A stretch of DNA of 64,000 bases, taken from NCBI RefSeq assembly GCF_034190915.1, contig NW_026947506.1, positions 36,187,748 through 36,251,747 of the forward strand, read 5' to 3'. The notes beneath the pieces were generated by a model, which did no database searches, had not been told where the DNA came from, and was given only the letters and a program-made list of their open reading frames with translations. The position numbers and the translations under genes were made by a program. Source of the DNA: Cavia porcellus (Eukaryota; Chordata; Mammalia; Rodentia; Caviidae). The first letter of the stretch is position 1; every line of letters begins with the position of its first letter. This document shows, piece after piece, positions 34,801 to 49,800 of the stretch.

Positions 34801-37800
34801 ATAATGTAAATTAAAGGTTGCTAACAGATACTATTCCACACTATGGGTACCCACTGTAAGAAAGATCCTCAAAAATAAATAAATAAAATAAATGAAAGAA
34901 AAGAAAAAGAAAAAAAGATACTCAACTCTTTTTGGGGTGCAGATGACCCCCACCCTCCCTGCAGTCTTGTCTAACAGGAAAGTCATGGAAAATGTTGCTT
35001 AACACTGTCGCAGCACTGCAGCACCCAGGTGGCAGCACTAGTTCCTCAAGGCCACTGAGCCGTCCATCCTGAGGCACTGCGGGCACTAGACGCCGCATGT
35101 TCTGGCCTCTGGAGCACAGGTGGCACAGAAGCTAAGGCCACCTAGCGGCCATTCAAACACGTCCCGCTCTTTAAAATCAAGGCTCCCTGTCACCCCAACT
35201 GGAGCAGCCAAGTCAGGGACTGCAAGTCACCCCCATCATACTTGCTACACTTGTAGGAGTTTTCTCCATCCAGTTGTTCTGGCTTCACAAATTGCTCCAA
35301 TGCCTTGTTAACACTCGGAGCAGCCTGGGAGGAAAAAGAACAAATACCACATCACCACGAACAGTCACAATTTGTAAGAGATAGACAGAGCAAGCAAGCA
35401 AGCAAAGACTCAGAGAATCTTTGTTTTTAAAAAACCACTTTTATGGGAATGGTGTGTGTTTCCAGCTACTTGGGAGACAGAGGCAGGACCGCAAATTTGG
35501 GTCCAACCTGACCAACTTAGATCCAATCTCAAAAATTTTTTAAATGGACCAGGAATGTGGATAACTGGCAGATGGCCCTGGGTTCAATCCCACAATGCTG
35601 GAAACAAACAAACAAACAAAAGATTTCCTCTAGGATGATTACCTCCTCTCCACTTAAAAATTAGCAGGTTAAAGTGAATAAAAATATATAAGGAGGTGGC
35701 TCATACAGCTTTACCCAGAATACTGTAAAGTGGAAAGCAATAAGAAGCTATATTCACCTACTGGACCACCACCAACTGCCCAAACACACTGATGTGGAAA
35801 GTCTCCAAATAGATGGAAATGAAAATGACAAGTAGACAAATAGACTATGACATAATTCCTTTTGTAAAAAATTTCTTTTCTTCTTTTTTGCAATACTGGA
35901 AATCGAATCCAGGGCCTTCATACTGAGCTATATTCCCAGGCCCTTTCTTATTTTTATTTTAACAGGGTCTCACTAAGTTGCCCAGTTTGGGTTCAAACTT
36001 GTGATCCTCCTGCCTCAGCTTCCCAGAGTCCTGGCATCATAGACATGCACCACCATGCCCTGCTCATAATCTCATTTCTATTAGAAGTATTTAACCTATT
36101 CCACTGCAATGTATATCAAATGACTAAATGCACCAATGCTGAAGGGCAGCCTTTATATATTATGTGCAGTTTGTCCTTTTCATCATAAGCATGCATTACA
36201 TCAGTGATCAGAAAAATAAAACCTAAAGAACAGAAATATAGTTCAAAAAATGCAAGATGATAAAATAATTTCTAATGAATAAAAATCATTTAGGGTTTGC
36301 TAACACAGGTTTCAAAACTCAGTTTTATTAAGAATTACTAAGTACAAGTCAACGAGTAAAAAAGATTTAAAACCTGACCACCACAAAAATTATTAAATTT
36401 ACCTTTATCTCCAATGTAATGTCAAGATATGGATCAAAAGTATCTGAAACTCCCTTGCAATTTAAACATTTGACTGAAATAAAAATAAAATGCAAAAGAT
36501 AAGCAAAGTGTAATCAGTATGGCAGCCGTACATACTGAAATTAAAGAATACAAATACAATTTAAAAGTTAAAAAAAAATCGAAATAGTTTAATTTTTTTT
36601 CTACTAGATTGGGAAAAAGTTAATCTTATACACGGTATAGGAAAAATGTCTCATAAATCTGGTCCCTCCTACACTAATGAATGGAATATAAACAGGTATG
36701 ACCTTTTAGAACGACAATGTCAGGATGAAAATCTAAAATACATCTTACAACTTAAATTCTGATACTAAAACAGTTTATCATGTACACTTTTACACACACA
36801 CAAAAGCTTGAGTACATTAGTGCTCAATAAGGCATTGATGGTAACAGCAGAAAACAAAGCTAAGTATCCATCAACAGGAAAGTAAAACAAATAGACACTA
36901 TTCCAGCTATGAATAAACCTGTCAGACCTATATGTACTGAAAATGAAAGATTACTACTAATGTTAAGGGAAAAGCACAAATATTCTATAGGTGGCTCTCA
37001 GTGTGCCCATGCACAAGAAACTTTCAGAAGAATATGCTTTAAACTGGTAAAGGGGCTATCTCTGAGGAGGAGGAAGGAGTCTCTGATTTTCCTTATTTCT
37101 ATTATTTGCATTCTAATATCACATGCATCTGTCACTTTATAAACTTGTGAACAAAAACTTACCTCTAGATCTTAGATATCCTCCAAATATCTGACAAACA
37201 AGTGTAGTGGCTTGAGTGTGTCTATCTAATCTGAAAAAGACAAAAAAAGAGATACAAGAATTCTGCAAAATTATGGATGTCATGACTAGATTTTAAAAGT
37301 TATGTGTAATTATAAATAATAAGAATTCAGAGAGGCCAGGGCTAAGCTAAAAGCTCAGTGGCGTAAGTGCCTGCTTGACAAACATGAGGTTGTGCATTCA
37401 ATCCCCGGGACCCCTCCCCCCCCCAAAAAAAATGAATTTAGAGAGGAGATCTACAAAAAGTAAAAAATCAGTCTGCGTGGTCCCCAGAACAGACCTGCCT
37501 GGAAGAACACAAATGAGGATTTGGGGAAGAGGATGGAAGGAACTAAATTATGAAGAGACTTTGAAATCAAAGCAGGAGTTTGGTTCAGAAACAAAGCAGT
37601 AAGAAGATAATCTCAACATGCTTGTGACCCCAGGTGGGATATGGGAAGGTAGAGAAGGCAGAGTCTAACATCATCCAGCCCTGGACAGTGAGTGGAATGC
37701 AAAGGGAGCTATCTGTGCCAGGTGTGTGGGCAGTAGCAGGTGGGTTAGGAGTGTTACATAACTGTCTTGCCCATCCATCTCTTGAGTCTGCATTTAGATT

Positions 37801-40800
37801 TTAGGAAAAAGCTACAGGAAGTGGTACTGACAGACAGTGGACACAAGCAAGAAGGCAGCAAACATATCTACAAGGCCGATGGTCAACAGAGAAAATATCT
37901 GGCCCAATTATAAAGGAGAAACAGCGGGTACTTTTAGTATGCCAAGGCATCCTGACACTCAGAAATTAAAGAGTAGCAAAACCAATGCTCATTTCCTGGC
38001 ATCTATAATTGGACAAATTGAAACTGTGATAAGTACATCTTTTTAAATTTTAGTCATTTTAAAATAATGCAAATAGGTGAAGAAGAGGCAATGCAAGCCA
38101 AAAGGAAAAGCAAACAGATTTATGTACTTTTAACATGAAAGGCAAAACAAGCATTATAAGCAGAGATGTAAACTGAAGAAATGACTTGTACTCACTTATT
38201 GCTGCCATTTAAACATGCTTTCTGCATAGCATCAACAGTGTACTGGAGAAACTCATGAGCATCTTCTTGGTTTCCAAAACGGAAGTGCCTAGCTATACCT
38301 ATAAATTTTAAGTAAAGACAAGGCCTTATCATTACATATTAAATGTGCAGGCTGCCAAGTTACATTTTATGTTACTCAGAAAATCTTTAAATAATTACAC
38401 TTAATAAGCAAGAAGCACTAACACAAGCACCACGCACTTTCATCAAAAGCCCATAGGAGATGCAGTTCCTGAGAGTCCAGGAGCAGCCACAGAATAACTC
38501 TTTACCAAGTTAACACAATTCCACTTGAATAAAGTCAACATCAGTTCTATTGTCTCAAGTTCATCCAAAATGTTACATTAGTGCACTCACTGTAAATATG
38601 ACACTCAAATCCATAAAACACTCTATGCAGAACATAAATATCCAACCTATTCAATCCTGTACCAATAGCCACAGAACAAATTATATTCTCATTTCAATGC
38701 TTCTAAATGACTACGCAGTTGCAAAAAGTTTTAAAAATTATAAATAAACACTAGCACAAGTATATGAACAGCACAAAACATATTAGACACTGACTTTTAT
38801 ATGTGTAGGAATATATTTACACACACACATATATAGCTTAAATCATATAAAATTGCCAATATTCCACCAGTTTTGACCTATAAAAATAGCTATCCTATGA
38901 TTCAACAGTATGTGTGTATATATACACACATTCAAAGCAATGACACTTTCCTAAAGACTATGCCTAAAGACTATTCATGCCTGCTATGTATGTGTCTGAA
39001 AATAAATGTATAAATCATCAAAATAATCAAAATCTGCCCTGACTAAAATTTTGTCAGAACCCAATATGTTTAAAGACTTTTGCACTCCTTGCTCTGGTTA
39101 ATCAATTCCAAAGGCCAATTTAACCTTTAGCAGCTTTTAAAGCAAAAGGATTATAGCTTATCACAGTAAAACTATGCGTCCCTATAATTACCAAGCTAGA
39201 TACCAAATTAAGAGTAGAGGGCTGGGGACATAGCTTAGTGACACAAGTGCCTGCCTAGCAAGCAAGAAGTCATGGGTTCAATCTTGGTACTTAAAAAAAA
39301 AAAAGAAAAGAAAACGAAAAGAGGTTTATGTTCATACACATTTTTATTACATCTTGGTAAATGCCAAAAGCACCCAGAGCTTGGTGTGGTGGTGCAAGCC
39401 TGTAATCCCAGACTGGAAGAGGAGGATCTTAAGTTTGAGGCCACCCTGGGCTTAATAGTGAGACCCTTAATGAAGGGAAGGAAGAGGGTAAGTACATAGA
39501 AAATACTTAAGAAAATTTCACGCAACCTATTTAGAAATTTAAAATTAAATAGATGGGAGGTTAGGGCAGGAGGATCATCGTAAGTTCAAGGCCAGACTCT
39601 ACTACATAGTGAGACCCAGTCTCAAAAAAATGAAAAAAGTAAAGTTTGTTCATAGTTATACTATTGCTATAAATTTTTATTTGAGAGTATAATTACCTTT
39701 ATTTTGACAATTCTTATCACTATGTATAACACAGGATTAATTTACCAAACTAAAACTGACTATAAACCACTTCCTGAAACCTGTGGGACAATGTCAGAGT
39801 GAGACCACTCAGCGCAGAAATCAAGCTATATGAGAAAAGTTCTCTAAAACCATTTTGTTAACAGGCTGAGTTTTAACCATTTAAAATTTGCTTTTATTAA
39901 ACTAAATATAATCATCTTCATTGCATTGTCATCTCTTTAAAATTTTAAAAAGTTTATATAATAAATGTTTTACTAAACATCTGTTACTCATTAAAGACAT
40001 ATCCACATATAATAAAATACATGTGGTTTATTTTGCAATAAACTTTGGGCTTTTTTTTTTTAAACCATCTAAGCCATTAAGACTAACCAGCTAAAAGCCA
40101 GACATGACAGTGCATGCCTGCAGTCCCGATTACCCAGGAAGCTGAGGTAGAGATCGCTTGGGCAATAATAGTATCCCTCACCCAAGGAAAAGACTACTTT
40201 GCTAAAAAATACTTCTCTGGTTGATACTTACGTTGCATTTCATTGATAACAAACATGGGTTTAATAACATCCCCAGGATTACTGAGTGCCTGGGTAATAT
40301 GCGCTTGCATTGTACACATCATACAAAATCCTTCTGCATGACCTGAAAGATACATGACAATGTCCCACATTAGCAAAATACAACTAGGCAGTAAATCATA
40401 AATGAAAAGCACATTCCTGAAGTAAAACAACAGTAGCAGCTGCAAGGTGTATGTACTGACCTATCTACTTCTATTTTCATTTCATTCTCTAAAAAACCTA
40501 AATGATAAGTATATATTGGCTATAGTTCACTAGAGGAAAACAGGCTCAGAGTTAAAAAACTGCCCAATGTTACAAAGTTGGACTTAATTTCAAACATTGT
40601 GGTCTTAGTGACTCTATACTGGAAAATAACATTTTTTTAATACTGCCATTAGTTTCAATGGTGAAAGGATGTCTCCCATAACAGGAGTTAGAAATATCTA
40701 CATATTTTAACATTATGGCTTTCCTGGAAACATGTTAGGATCTCTACTACACTTTTTTCTTCATTTTAAAAACAGTCTTTGAAAAATGAATCCTACTCAA

Positions 40801-43800
40801 CTATTTCAAAGAAAAAAAACATTATGGTAGCTACTGCTGACATCCGGTTGTCTTGTTGGAGGTGCTGTGCTGCCTGCATTATTCTGTTCTGATTTGCTTT
40901 GTTCTGTTTCTGTTTTGTTTTATTCTCTTTAAAAAAAAAAAAACATAATGAATCACTGTTAGTTCACGCTCGTGGCATTATCAGCAATTAGTGGTTAGAG
41001 GCCAGGAGTACTACTAAATGTCTTGCAAAGTATAAGATATCCCCTTACAGTAAAGAATTACCCACGCCCAAATATCAATAGGTTCTGCCTAGACAAAAGT
41101 TGTTCGGAACTTACCAATAAAGCTTTAAAATCCTTGAAAGAATCAAACTAAATATAGTTATCTAAATCCAACAATGCAGAATTGTTGAATGAAAATGAGA
41201 ATCTCTGAGATGAAAAATATACTACAGAGGATTAATAACAGATCAGACACCATACAAGAAAACATCAGTGAATCTGAAGACATTCATTATGGATAGAAGA
41301 CACCCATACTACATCAGGAGAAAAAAGAAACTTTAAAATAATAGTAACAAAATGGAAGTGTATCAGTGAGCTGTGGGAAAATTTCAAGTTGTCTGTGATA
41401 TGCATTTAATTGCAGTCTGAAAGTAAAGAGATGGAACAAATATGTCAGAAATACTTATCTACAAAAGATCAGAAAAAGGGAGATTCTGAAGGTGATTCAG
41501 TAATTATGTATTTTGACTAAGGTGATGCGGTGGTTTACATGAATGCTATACATGTGTTTAAGCTCAAAGAACTTCACATACAAAACAGTTATTTTATTCT
41601 GTGAAATGTTTTTTTAATGATCAAAAGTTGTTCTAATTTCATGAGAATAGTATATTCACAGATTTAAGAACCTCAATAAATCCCAAGTACAACTGCCTAA
41701 GATGAGTGATGAAACATTAAAAGCAGTAAAAAAAATTTTTAAAACATGCCAGGGGTCAGGAATATAGCTCAGAGGCATAAGCACCGCCAGGCAAGTGCAA
41801 GGTCCTCAGTTCGATTCCTGGAACTCTACTTCTCCCCCAACAAAAAAACCTTCCATATAGAAAGGAAGGAAAAATTGACAATAGACTTCTCATTAGGAAC
41901 AGGACAGACCAGCAGGTCATGTAGTAACATCTTTCAAGCATTACAAAAAAAATATGATGTCAGTATCTTTCACTAAGATGAGATTTCCACATCTGGGAAG
42001 ATGAAACAGAAATAGTTTTCCCTGTTTCTTCTCCACATACAACAACAAAATCCTTGGAACTGTAGTCAACAAACATAAAAAGACTGAAAGGTATAGAGAA
42101 AAAGAGACATACTAGGTATCTCAGGACTCCACCAAGTCACGGTGTTAGTTTCTCTAGTTTTCTTTGTGCCTCAAATACTTCAGACTTGGAACTGAGGTAG
42201 TCAGCAACAAATGCACAGAACAAAGCCCCCACAGAAAGCCTGCCTGTTCTATGCAACCAAAGCATGAGGCAGGTGCAGCCTAGTGTGACAGACAAATTTA
42301 GAAAAACTTGTTTTACACCATCTCTTGTGTGTACATATGCAGCCCCCTGCCCAAAATGTTGTATCTTTAAAAGCCTAACTATCACTCTTAAAAAAAACCT
42401 TTCTGGCTGCGAAGACACCACTCCTCCCAATTCTCAGAGACAAGGAATGGTTCAGCCAAGAGTGTACCCTTGCTCCGCAAATGTAACAGTACAAAACCAT
42501 ACTCCCTTTTGTCTGGCCTGTATACTCAGGGGGCATGAATCAGCCCATGTCCGAGTCCCAGGCAACTAAGGACCACCTCTGTGGCTTAGAACCCACCAGA
42601 ACTATTCAAATGAGTGGCACCAATGATTAACCCTGTCCTGCTTTGCCTGTGGAAACCTCAAGAAATGCTCTGCCCTAATGCTGTCCTCTCATTCCTGTCT
42701 TCTACTTCTTAAGTACTCTAGTGTCTTTCTACATGGCCCTAGGTAGCACACCATGCCTGCTGTCTTCAGGACCTATAAATACATTAAAATATACTTTTTG
42801 TAAGCCTCTCCTGTGCCTCCACCTGAAACTGTTCCTAACTGACCATTATATAAAAGAACAGCCACACTCTGCAGGGGTACTGTGACTACAGCTCTACCCA
42901 CACCTGCAGAGGCCTGGTGGAGAGCCTGGACTTCACTTGCCAGGCTCTAAGGCACCCAACCCACCCGCTGGCACAGATCTAAGGGAAATGGATTAGGAGC
43001 TGGAACTTTCCTCACAGTGTCTGTAGGTCCCCCCAGCTCCACGCAGGTGAAGGTATGTGGAGCCAGCACGTCCACCCTCACCCAGTAACACAGAGGTGTC
43101 CCCTCTAACCCCATCCCTCAGGGTCACAGTCAGGACTTGCCGTGTGGTAACAAAGCTACTCCCACTGCAGCGTCAGTGGGGACCCTGCAGAGATGCAACT
43201 TCCACTCTCACCCACAGCAGCAAGGGCCCCAAACCCCACTCTGAGTCAACAGAGGCCGGGTAGAGAACCTGGACTTCTACCTCAGCCTGAGCTCACTTCC
43301 TCTGCCTGAGCAGTGTCAGAAAAGCTGGGTAAAGCGGAGGTTGATAGACCCAGGGTCCTATAATATAATGCAGACACCAAGGAATGAAATGAAAACTCCT
43401 TCACTGCACCAAGAACCCAAAATTCCTCAAACAAAAATTGTAACACTTCCTGACCTAAGTGTAAATAGAAAAAAAATCTTTAAAACAATTATAACTTAAG
43501 AGAGAGTAAAGGGACAAAAAGAGACACTTCTAAACTTTCCTCAAACTGGTAAAATGACAATACCAGCTGACTGATAAATTATATATGTGTGATGTAATAC
43601 CTACAGTAACTACTAAAATAGCTACACAAAGAACTACACTCAAAAACACTAATAAAAGTAGTACTCTAAAAAATATTTAAGTAATCCACAGAGGCAAATG
43701 GGAAAAAAAAGACAAAAAACAATATAAAATGACACACTAACCTTGGTATATCAAGAATTCTCATCTCTAATGTTCTTCACAAAGCAATTAAAAGACACAG

Positions 43801-46800
43801 ATTAGGGGTACGTGGTATGCACACCTGTAAATCCTGCACTCTGGGAAGCTAAGCCAAAAGATAACAAGTTAGAGCCCCGCCTAGACAACTTAGTAAGACC
43901 TTGGTTCAAAATAAAGGATTGAAAACAAGTTGGTGATATAGCTCAGTGCAAAGGCCCTGGGTCAGTTCTCAGTAATAAATAAACAAATGACATAGATTGA
44001 AAAAATGGATTAAAAACATGATCCAACCATAAGCTGTCTGTAACAAACCAAATTAAAATGTAGTCCTACAGGCCGGCTGAAAGAGAAAAGGTGAGAAAGA
44101 TCCATTATACAACTATTTCTCAAAAAAAAAAAGACCAAAGAAAGAAAGTCTGTGCTAAAGTCAGACAGTTAGACTGCAGACCAAAGGCTCTGAGTTCAAT
44201 CTCCAATACAAATGAACGAATGAATGACACAGATGGACAAAATGTACAGAGAAGGGAATATAATATATTTAATGTAACTGATGCATAATATATTTAAGGG
44301 TCAAGACATTAAGAAAACAGCAATCCTACAAGTTGTAGAGGCACTGAGCCCAACTATCTGGGAGGCATAAGTGAGAGGATCACAAATTTGAACCCAGCCT
44401 TGGAAACTTAGCACAACTACTTCAAAACTGGAAAAGGATTGGTATGGCACTCAGTGGGACAACACTTGCTTAGCCTGTAAAGGCCCTGGGTTCAACTGTC
44501 AGCACAACCATAAAAAAAAAAAAAGAAAAAAAAAGACAGACATAGCAATCTTAAGTGTATTTATACTAAACAAAAAAGCTGAAAAATACATGCATCAAAC
44601 TCAAAACAGAAAGGAGACAAATGAACACCCACATTTAGAGATGGAAAGCTCTACATCTCTCTGAGTCAATGACTCACTGAATAATTCAACAGAAAAATCA
44701 TAAAATATATTGAAGAATTCAACAATAGTCTCAGTCACCAAATCAAACCAACATTTATAGAACACCCCATCCACCAAGAGCAGAATACACATTTCAGAGG
44801 TCTCAAAAAACTTGCCTTAAGGACCAGGGATATAGCTCAGTGGCATAAGTACCTATCCTCAGTTTAATTCCCAGAACTAAAAATAAAATTAAAAAAAAAA
44901 AGAAAAAATTTGTCTCCTCTATTCACAATGGAATCAAAACTAAACATCGGTAAGAGAAAGTAAGAAAATCTCAAGTAACTAAAAACTAAAGATATCTAAA
45001 TAATCCAAGGATTAAAGAATAAGTATGAAGGGAAATTTACAAGTACACTGAATTGAATTAAAAAATTAATGGACACAAAGTAGTGCTGAAAGAGAAATCT
45101 GAAACAATTACCAGTATCAGGAAAGAAACTAGAGATATTATTAGTAAAGGATAATGAATCCTGGATACTTTACACACACAAATTTAGAAGAAAAGGACCA
45201 ACTGCTCAAAACAGCAAACTATTACACATTATCCAATATAAAAAAAATATTTTTGGTAGTCTTATACTTGCTAAGAGAATTCAATGTTGTTAAAACTCCC
45301 AAAAGGAAATGTTCAAGCCCAGATGGTTGCAATGGAGAATTCTAAATATTTTAAAAAGAACTAACAAGTCTATAAAATCTTTAGGAAAAAAAAAAAGAAA
45401 GAAAAAAAGTCAAAAAATTAGTTATAATATAATTAAAAAATTATATAGCGAATTTTACCCTGGCAGCAAAATCAAATAAAGACAGTGCAGAAAAGCAAAA
45501 TAAACAAACAAAAAAACTCTTGAACAGATATGGGACTATTAGCAAATAAAACTGGGCAATCTATAAGAAGAATTACACACTATGACTAGAGGTTATTCCA
45601 GGTATGCAGAGATAACAGAAAAATAAACCAATGTAATTCACTGTATGAATAGACTAACGAAGAAATATCACATGATCATATCAATTTGATGCAGAAATCA
45701 TTTGACAAAAATCAATATACACTCACCATAAAAAAAAATAAGAATCACAAAAATAGGAATGGAGGCAACAAATTCAGTGCTTTCCCCCTAAGATCTGAAG
45801 AGAAGCAAGGATGTCTGTTCTTAACATTCTTATTCTAAGAGTCCTGGAAGATCTAGCCAGTGATACAAGAAAATAAAAGAAGGGAATAAATAAAGCTAAC
45901 AGATCAATAAAGTACAACTCTACTGATTAGTATATGATACGATATGTCTATGCATGTAGACAATTTCAAGAATTGATGCAAAAAACAAAATCAAAATAGC
46001 CTATAGCTAATAAATGACTTCAGCAAGGTCACAATGTATAAGATCAACATGATGATGACTTCAAATGAAATCAAATGTATCTCTATATTACAGCAAGATC
46101 TGCATTAGACATCAAATTAAAAATAAAATGCTATTTACAATTTAAAACAAAATAGCAAAACCAGATAGACAGTACAAAAAAGCAAAATAAACAAAAAACT
46201 CTTGAACAGATATGGGACCTATTAGCAAATAAAACTGGGCAATTTATAAGGAGAATTACATATATTCTCCTTATGGGAAAATAAGGAAAAGGGGAAATCT
46301 AAAAAGACAAAATATATACAGGACATGCACACTTTCTCTTGTCATCCAGGTGCCAGAATTGGGTTTTCAACCACACTCTACTTTCATTAAGCACAAAAGT
46401 GATAGTAAAGCTATCTGTGGGAAATGAATTATGGACTTAGAAACCGAGGGCAAACAGAATGCTCAATCTATAATTTAAAGCCCCTGGTGTAGCAAATACC
46501 TATAGACAATGAGGTTCTAGGTGATTTTTTTAGTTTAAGTTTTTTTGTACTTGCCAAATACTTTACAAGTATTTTACTTTGCTCTTTAGATGAAACAGCT
46601 GTAAAATAATCAGTTTAAATTCTCCTTTCAGTAAAGAATTATTTAAGAAGAAACTAAGGGGGTCTTTAGTTTGTTTTATCCAGATCATTGACAAATAGCA
46701 CCAGAGCATACATACAAACCTGAGTACTAATTCAGAGCAAAGAATAGGGAGACTTCATTTATAAAGAATGGCAGATAATCAGGATATACAAATGGTCAAA

Positions 46801-49800
46801 AATCTCAGAAACAAAACATTCTAAATTCTAATTTCACTGGTCAATACCAGGCTTCTATTTAAAGACATCCTCATACATTTTAACTGATTCTCTGGCCTGT
46901 AGGTTAAAGATTAAGCTCTCAAATGCTAAAAGGAAAGCTTTGTATGAATTCTTCCAGGTTGGGGGCAAAAAAGGAGAGTTCTCCCTTTTGAGCTCTGAAG
47001 CCTGAAAATGAATGAAGTCTTCCAATGAATGACAGAGGGGCATGATTTCTTAACCCTGTTTGTCCTAACTGTTAATGTCAGATATCATGTCACATTTTTA
47101 AAAGTGTAAGAACTAGGGGTGTAGCTCAGCAGTAGAGCACTTGCCTGGCATGTGTGAGAGCCTGGGTTCAATTCCCAGCACAACGAAATCAAAAACAAAA
47201 CCTTTTTTTGTAAGTATAGAAAACTAGGAGGGGGTTAGAAATGAAGATAAAGTAGGTTTCCTTTCAAATTCTCCCGGGTCAAATGAGATGGATATGCTTC
47301 TTATGCAAGCTAAATACAAATCCTAGATTCCAAAAGAATAAACCAACTGTTTAACCATCACATAACTTAATTCTTTTCATTTTAGAGCGAAAAGAAGTGA
47401 ATAGGTTATCATACCACAGTTCACAACACTTACATGTCTTGGAGTGCTCATGTGATAACATGTAATTGGCGAGAGGTGGTGTGTATGTCAAACACTGCAA
47501 AGCTGCATTGGCAAAACAGGTGTTGCCCAAATTCTGAAGCCCAGCGCCAACTCTGTGAGTTTGCTGCCACTTAAGACAAATCTTCTCCGAGGGAAAAAGA
47601 ATTTTCTGTGGCGGAGCAATGCCATCACCTAGGGCTACAAAAATAAATAGCAGATTTAAAAACAAAACTTGGCATGTTTCTAAACCAAATAAACAGCAAT
47701 ACTTGATCAACATTCTAAATCTGTCACTGCCAGAAATACAGGGTAGAAGAGACATTTAAAGACAGAACCTAGAAAAAATAGCATCCAAAATATACAACAG
47801 ATATTGTGAAATGGGAAGAAATTGTTCAAAATGAAAAAGGAATTAGGATAGGGGAAAGGGAAAAGGGGAAAGGAAGAAAGGAAGAGAAAATAAAAATAAT
47901 ACAAGGTAAGTTATATTAATAGTTTCTCTTAGTTCATTGAAAAAAAAAGTCTGATCTAATAATATTGTTCGGAGAACTTTTTATGCCTCTATGGTGTACT
48001 CTGAGTAACTAACTTTAAAGGCATCCATACTCAATGTATTAACTTTTGTTACTCTATTATTTTGTTATGAATTGGTTTTTTTCCATAAAATAAAAATGAA
48101 GAAAAACCTAGAATATGAGAAGCTAAATGATTTAATTCCCTCAATAAACAAACTGCAAGTTGGGCATGGTGGTGCACATTTGTAATCCCAGCACTCAGGA
48201 GGCTAGGCAGAAGAATACTTGCGAATTTGAGATCAGCCTGGGCTACAAAGTGAGCTCAAGGCCAGCCTGAACTGCACAGTGAAACCCTGTCTTAAAAAGA
48301 CAAACAAATAAATAAATAAATTGAAAACACAAAAAGTGGGGAAGTTTACAAATTAAAAGAAATTTCATAGACATATCCACAATGGCAAAATGCAAACTCC
48401 ATGCAGATGTTGCTTTTGGTGAATAACTACTGAAAACAAACTACACAGCTGCCCATGAGAGTGCAAGTCTGTAATCCCTGAGGCTGAGGCAGCAGGACTG
48501 CAAGGTTTATGCCAATCTGGACAACTTAGCAATTCAGCAAGATCCTGTCTGAAAATAAAAAATAGCTTAGCATTTCCTGGGTTCAATCCCTGATACTTAT
48601 TATTAGAAAAAAAAATTACATGACAACCAGAGATATCTGAATATTGACTAGATTTGTTTGCTTGTTTTGGTACCAGGAATTGAACTCAGGGCCTCAAAGG
48701 CCAGGCAGGCTTTGTGCCACTGAGCTACATTCCCGGCCCCTTGACTAGATTTTTAAGGGAGACATTTTTAACTTTTAAGAAGTATTCTACACATATACAC
48801 ACTAAGATACTTATCAATGAAATATAAAATACTGAACTTGATTTAAAATATTGGGAACAGGGTCAAGTGGGCGATCTGGCCATAAGTTAATAAACGTCAA
48901 AACTGGCTGATGACTTCATCAGAGTTCATTATAATTATTTTTTATAGCTACTTACCACAATTAATAGAATACATAAGATACGCCAATTCTCTTGAATATT
49001 TGTTTTGGATGTCTGTATTCAGTGCCACCTCCATTCTATCACATCAGCTGAGTCCTCTCTAGGTGTCACACAGTTCTGGTTTGGATGGTTGGAACTGAGG
49101 TCATCCCCAGTTACCATTAAGAAAACAGGCTTTGTACCAGACTGTTACTTGTAAGTGTACTATATACTTGTGTCCTTAAAATGTTGGTACTTGTTAAAAC
49201 TTTCACATAGTTTACTAATGTGTGTTAAGAGAACTCAAGTGATGTTGAAAAACAACTTACTGTACTAAGAAAGTTCAAAATCACCAGTAGCAAAACTAAT
49301 TTTCAAAGGATGGCTAGTTTCTTGGTGTTATGAAAGGCAAAAATGGCTTATAGGTGATTCTCTACTTGAATAGATATTAAAAATTATTTAAATAGGTTTT
49401 GGCTTTATGGGAAATAGAGAACAAAATTAGGAAAGGAAAAATGAGCCTGTAGAGAGTAAGACAAGGGCAGAGTAAGGAGAGAAATGGAAGCCCCAGCAAT
49501 GTGACAGAGCTAGAGCCTTGCACAAAGATGGCCTGTGGGAAAGTATTGACGGTGAAACCAAAGCACCTTAAACCTCTGTAACATTCAATTAAGTTGTGCT
49601 TTGTGACATAAGCATAAGCTTCCCCTTGCACATACTCTAAACACCTTTAACAAACCACACCACCCACTCCCACACCACAATATCAAACTTACTTAGAGGA
49701 CTCAAAACAATACCAGGATCAAACTATCCCAAGCTGGATGTTTCGATTAGAAACCAAGTATAGTATTACCTTTCTTTGCATTTCAAATCTTCAAAATTTT

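Larger units (their letters stand above)
33985..35241 (-). other. USP42: USP42 intron 8
   Basis: About 1.25 kb with a B1-like SINE, an ID, and a GC-rich patch (about 34960-35240) beside exon 8. Confidence 0.5.
38299..40231 (-). other. USP42: USP42 intron 4
   Basis: About 1.9 kb, AT-rich, with an ID and three B1 fragments and a short dinucleotide palindrome. Confidence 0.5.
44560..46260 (+). repeat. Ancient L1 ORF2 fragment
   Basis: A plus-strand translation near 45300-45340 gives [10 protein letters not shown], and around 45690-45870 stretches matching the L1 RT palm-to-thumb region, all with stops. It contains an internal direct repeat of about 95 bases. Confidence 0.7.
40343..47433 (-). 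other. USP42: USP42 intron 3, the longest intron
   Basis: About 7.1 kb, largely made of plus-strand ancient L1 DNA (about 41150-41700 and 42840-46260) with B1-dID and ID insertions. No host gene. Confidence 0.6.
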
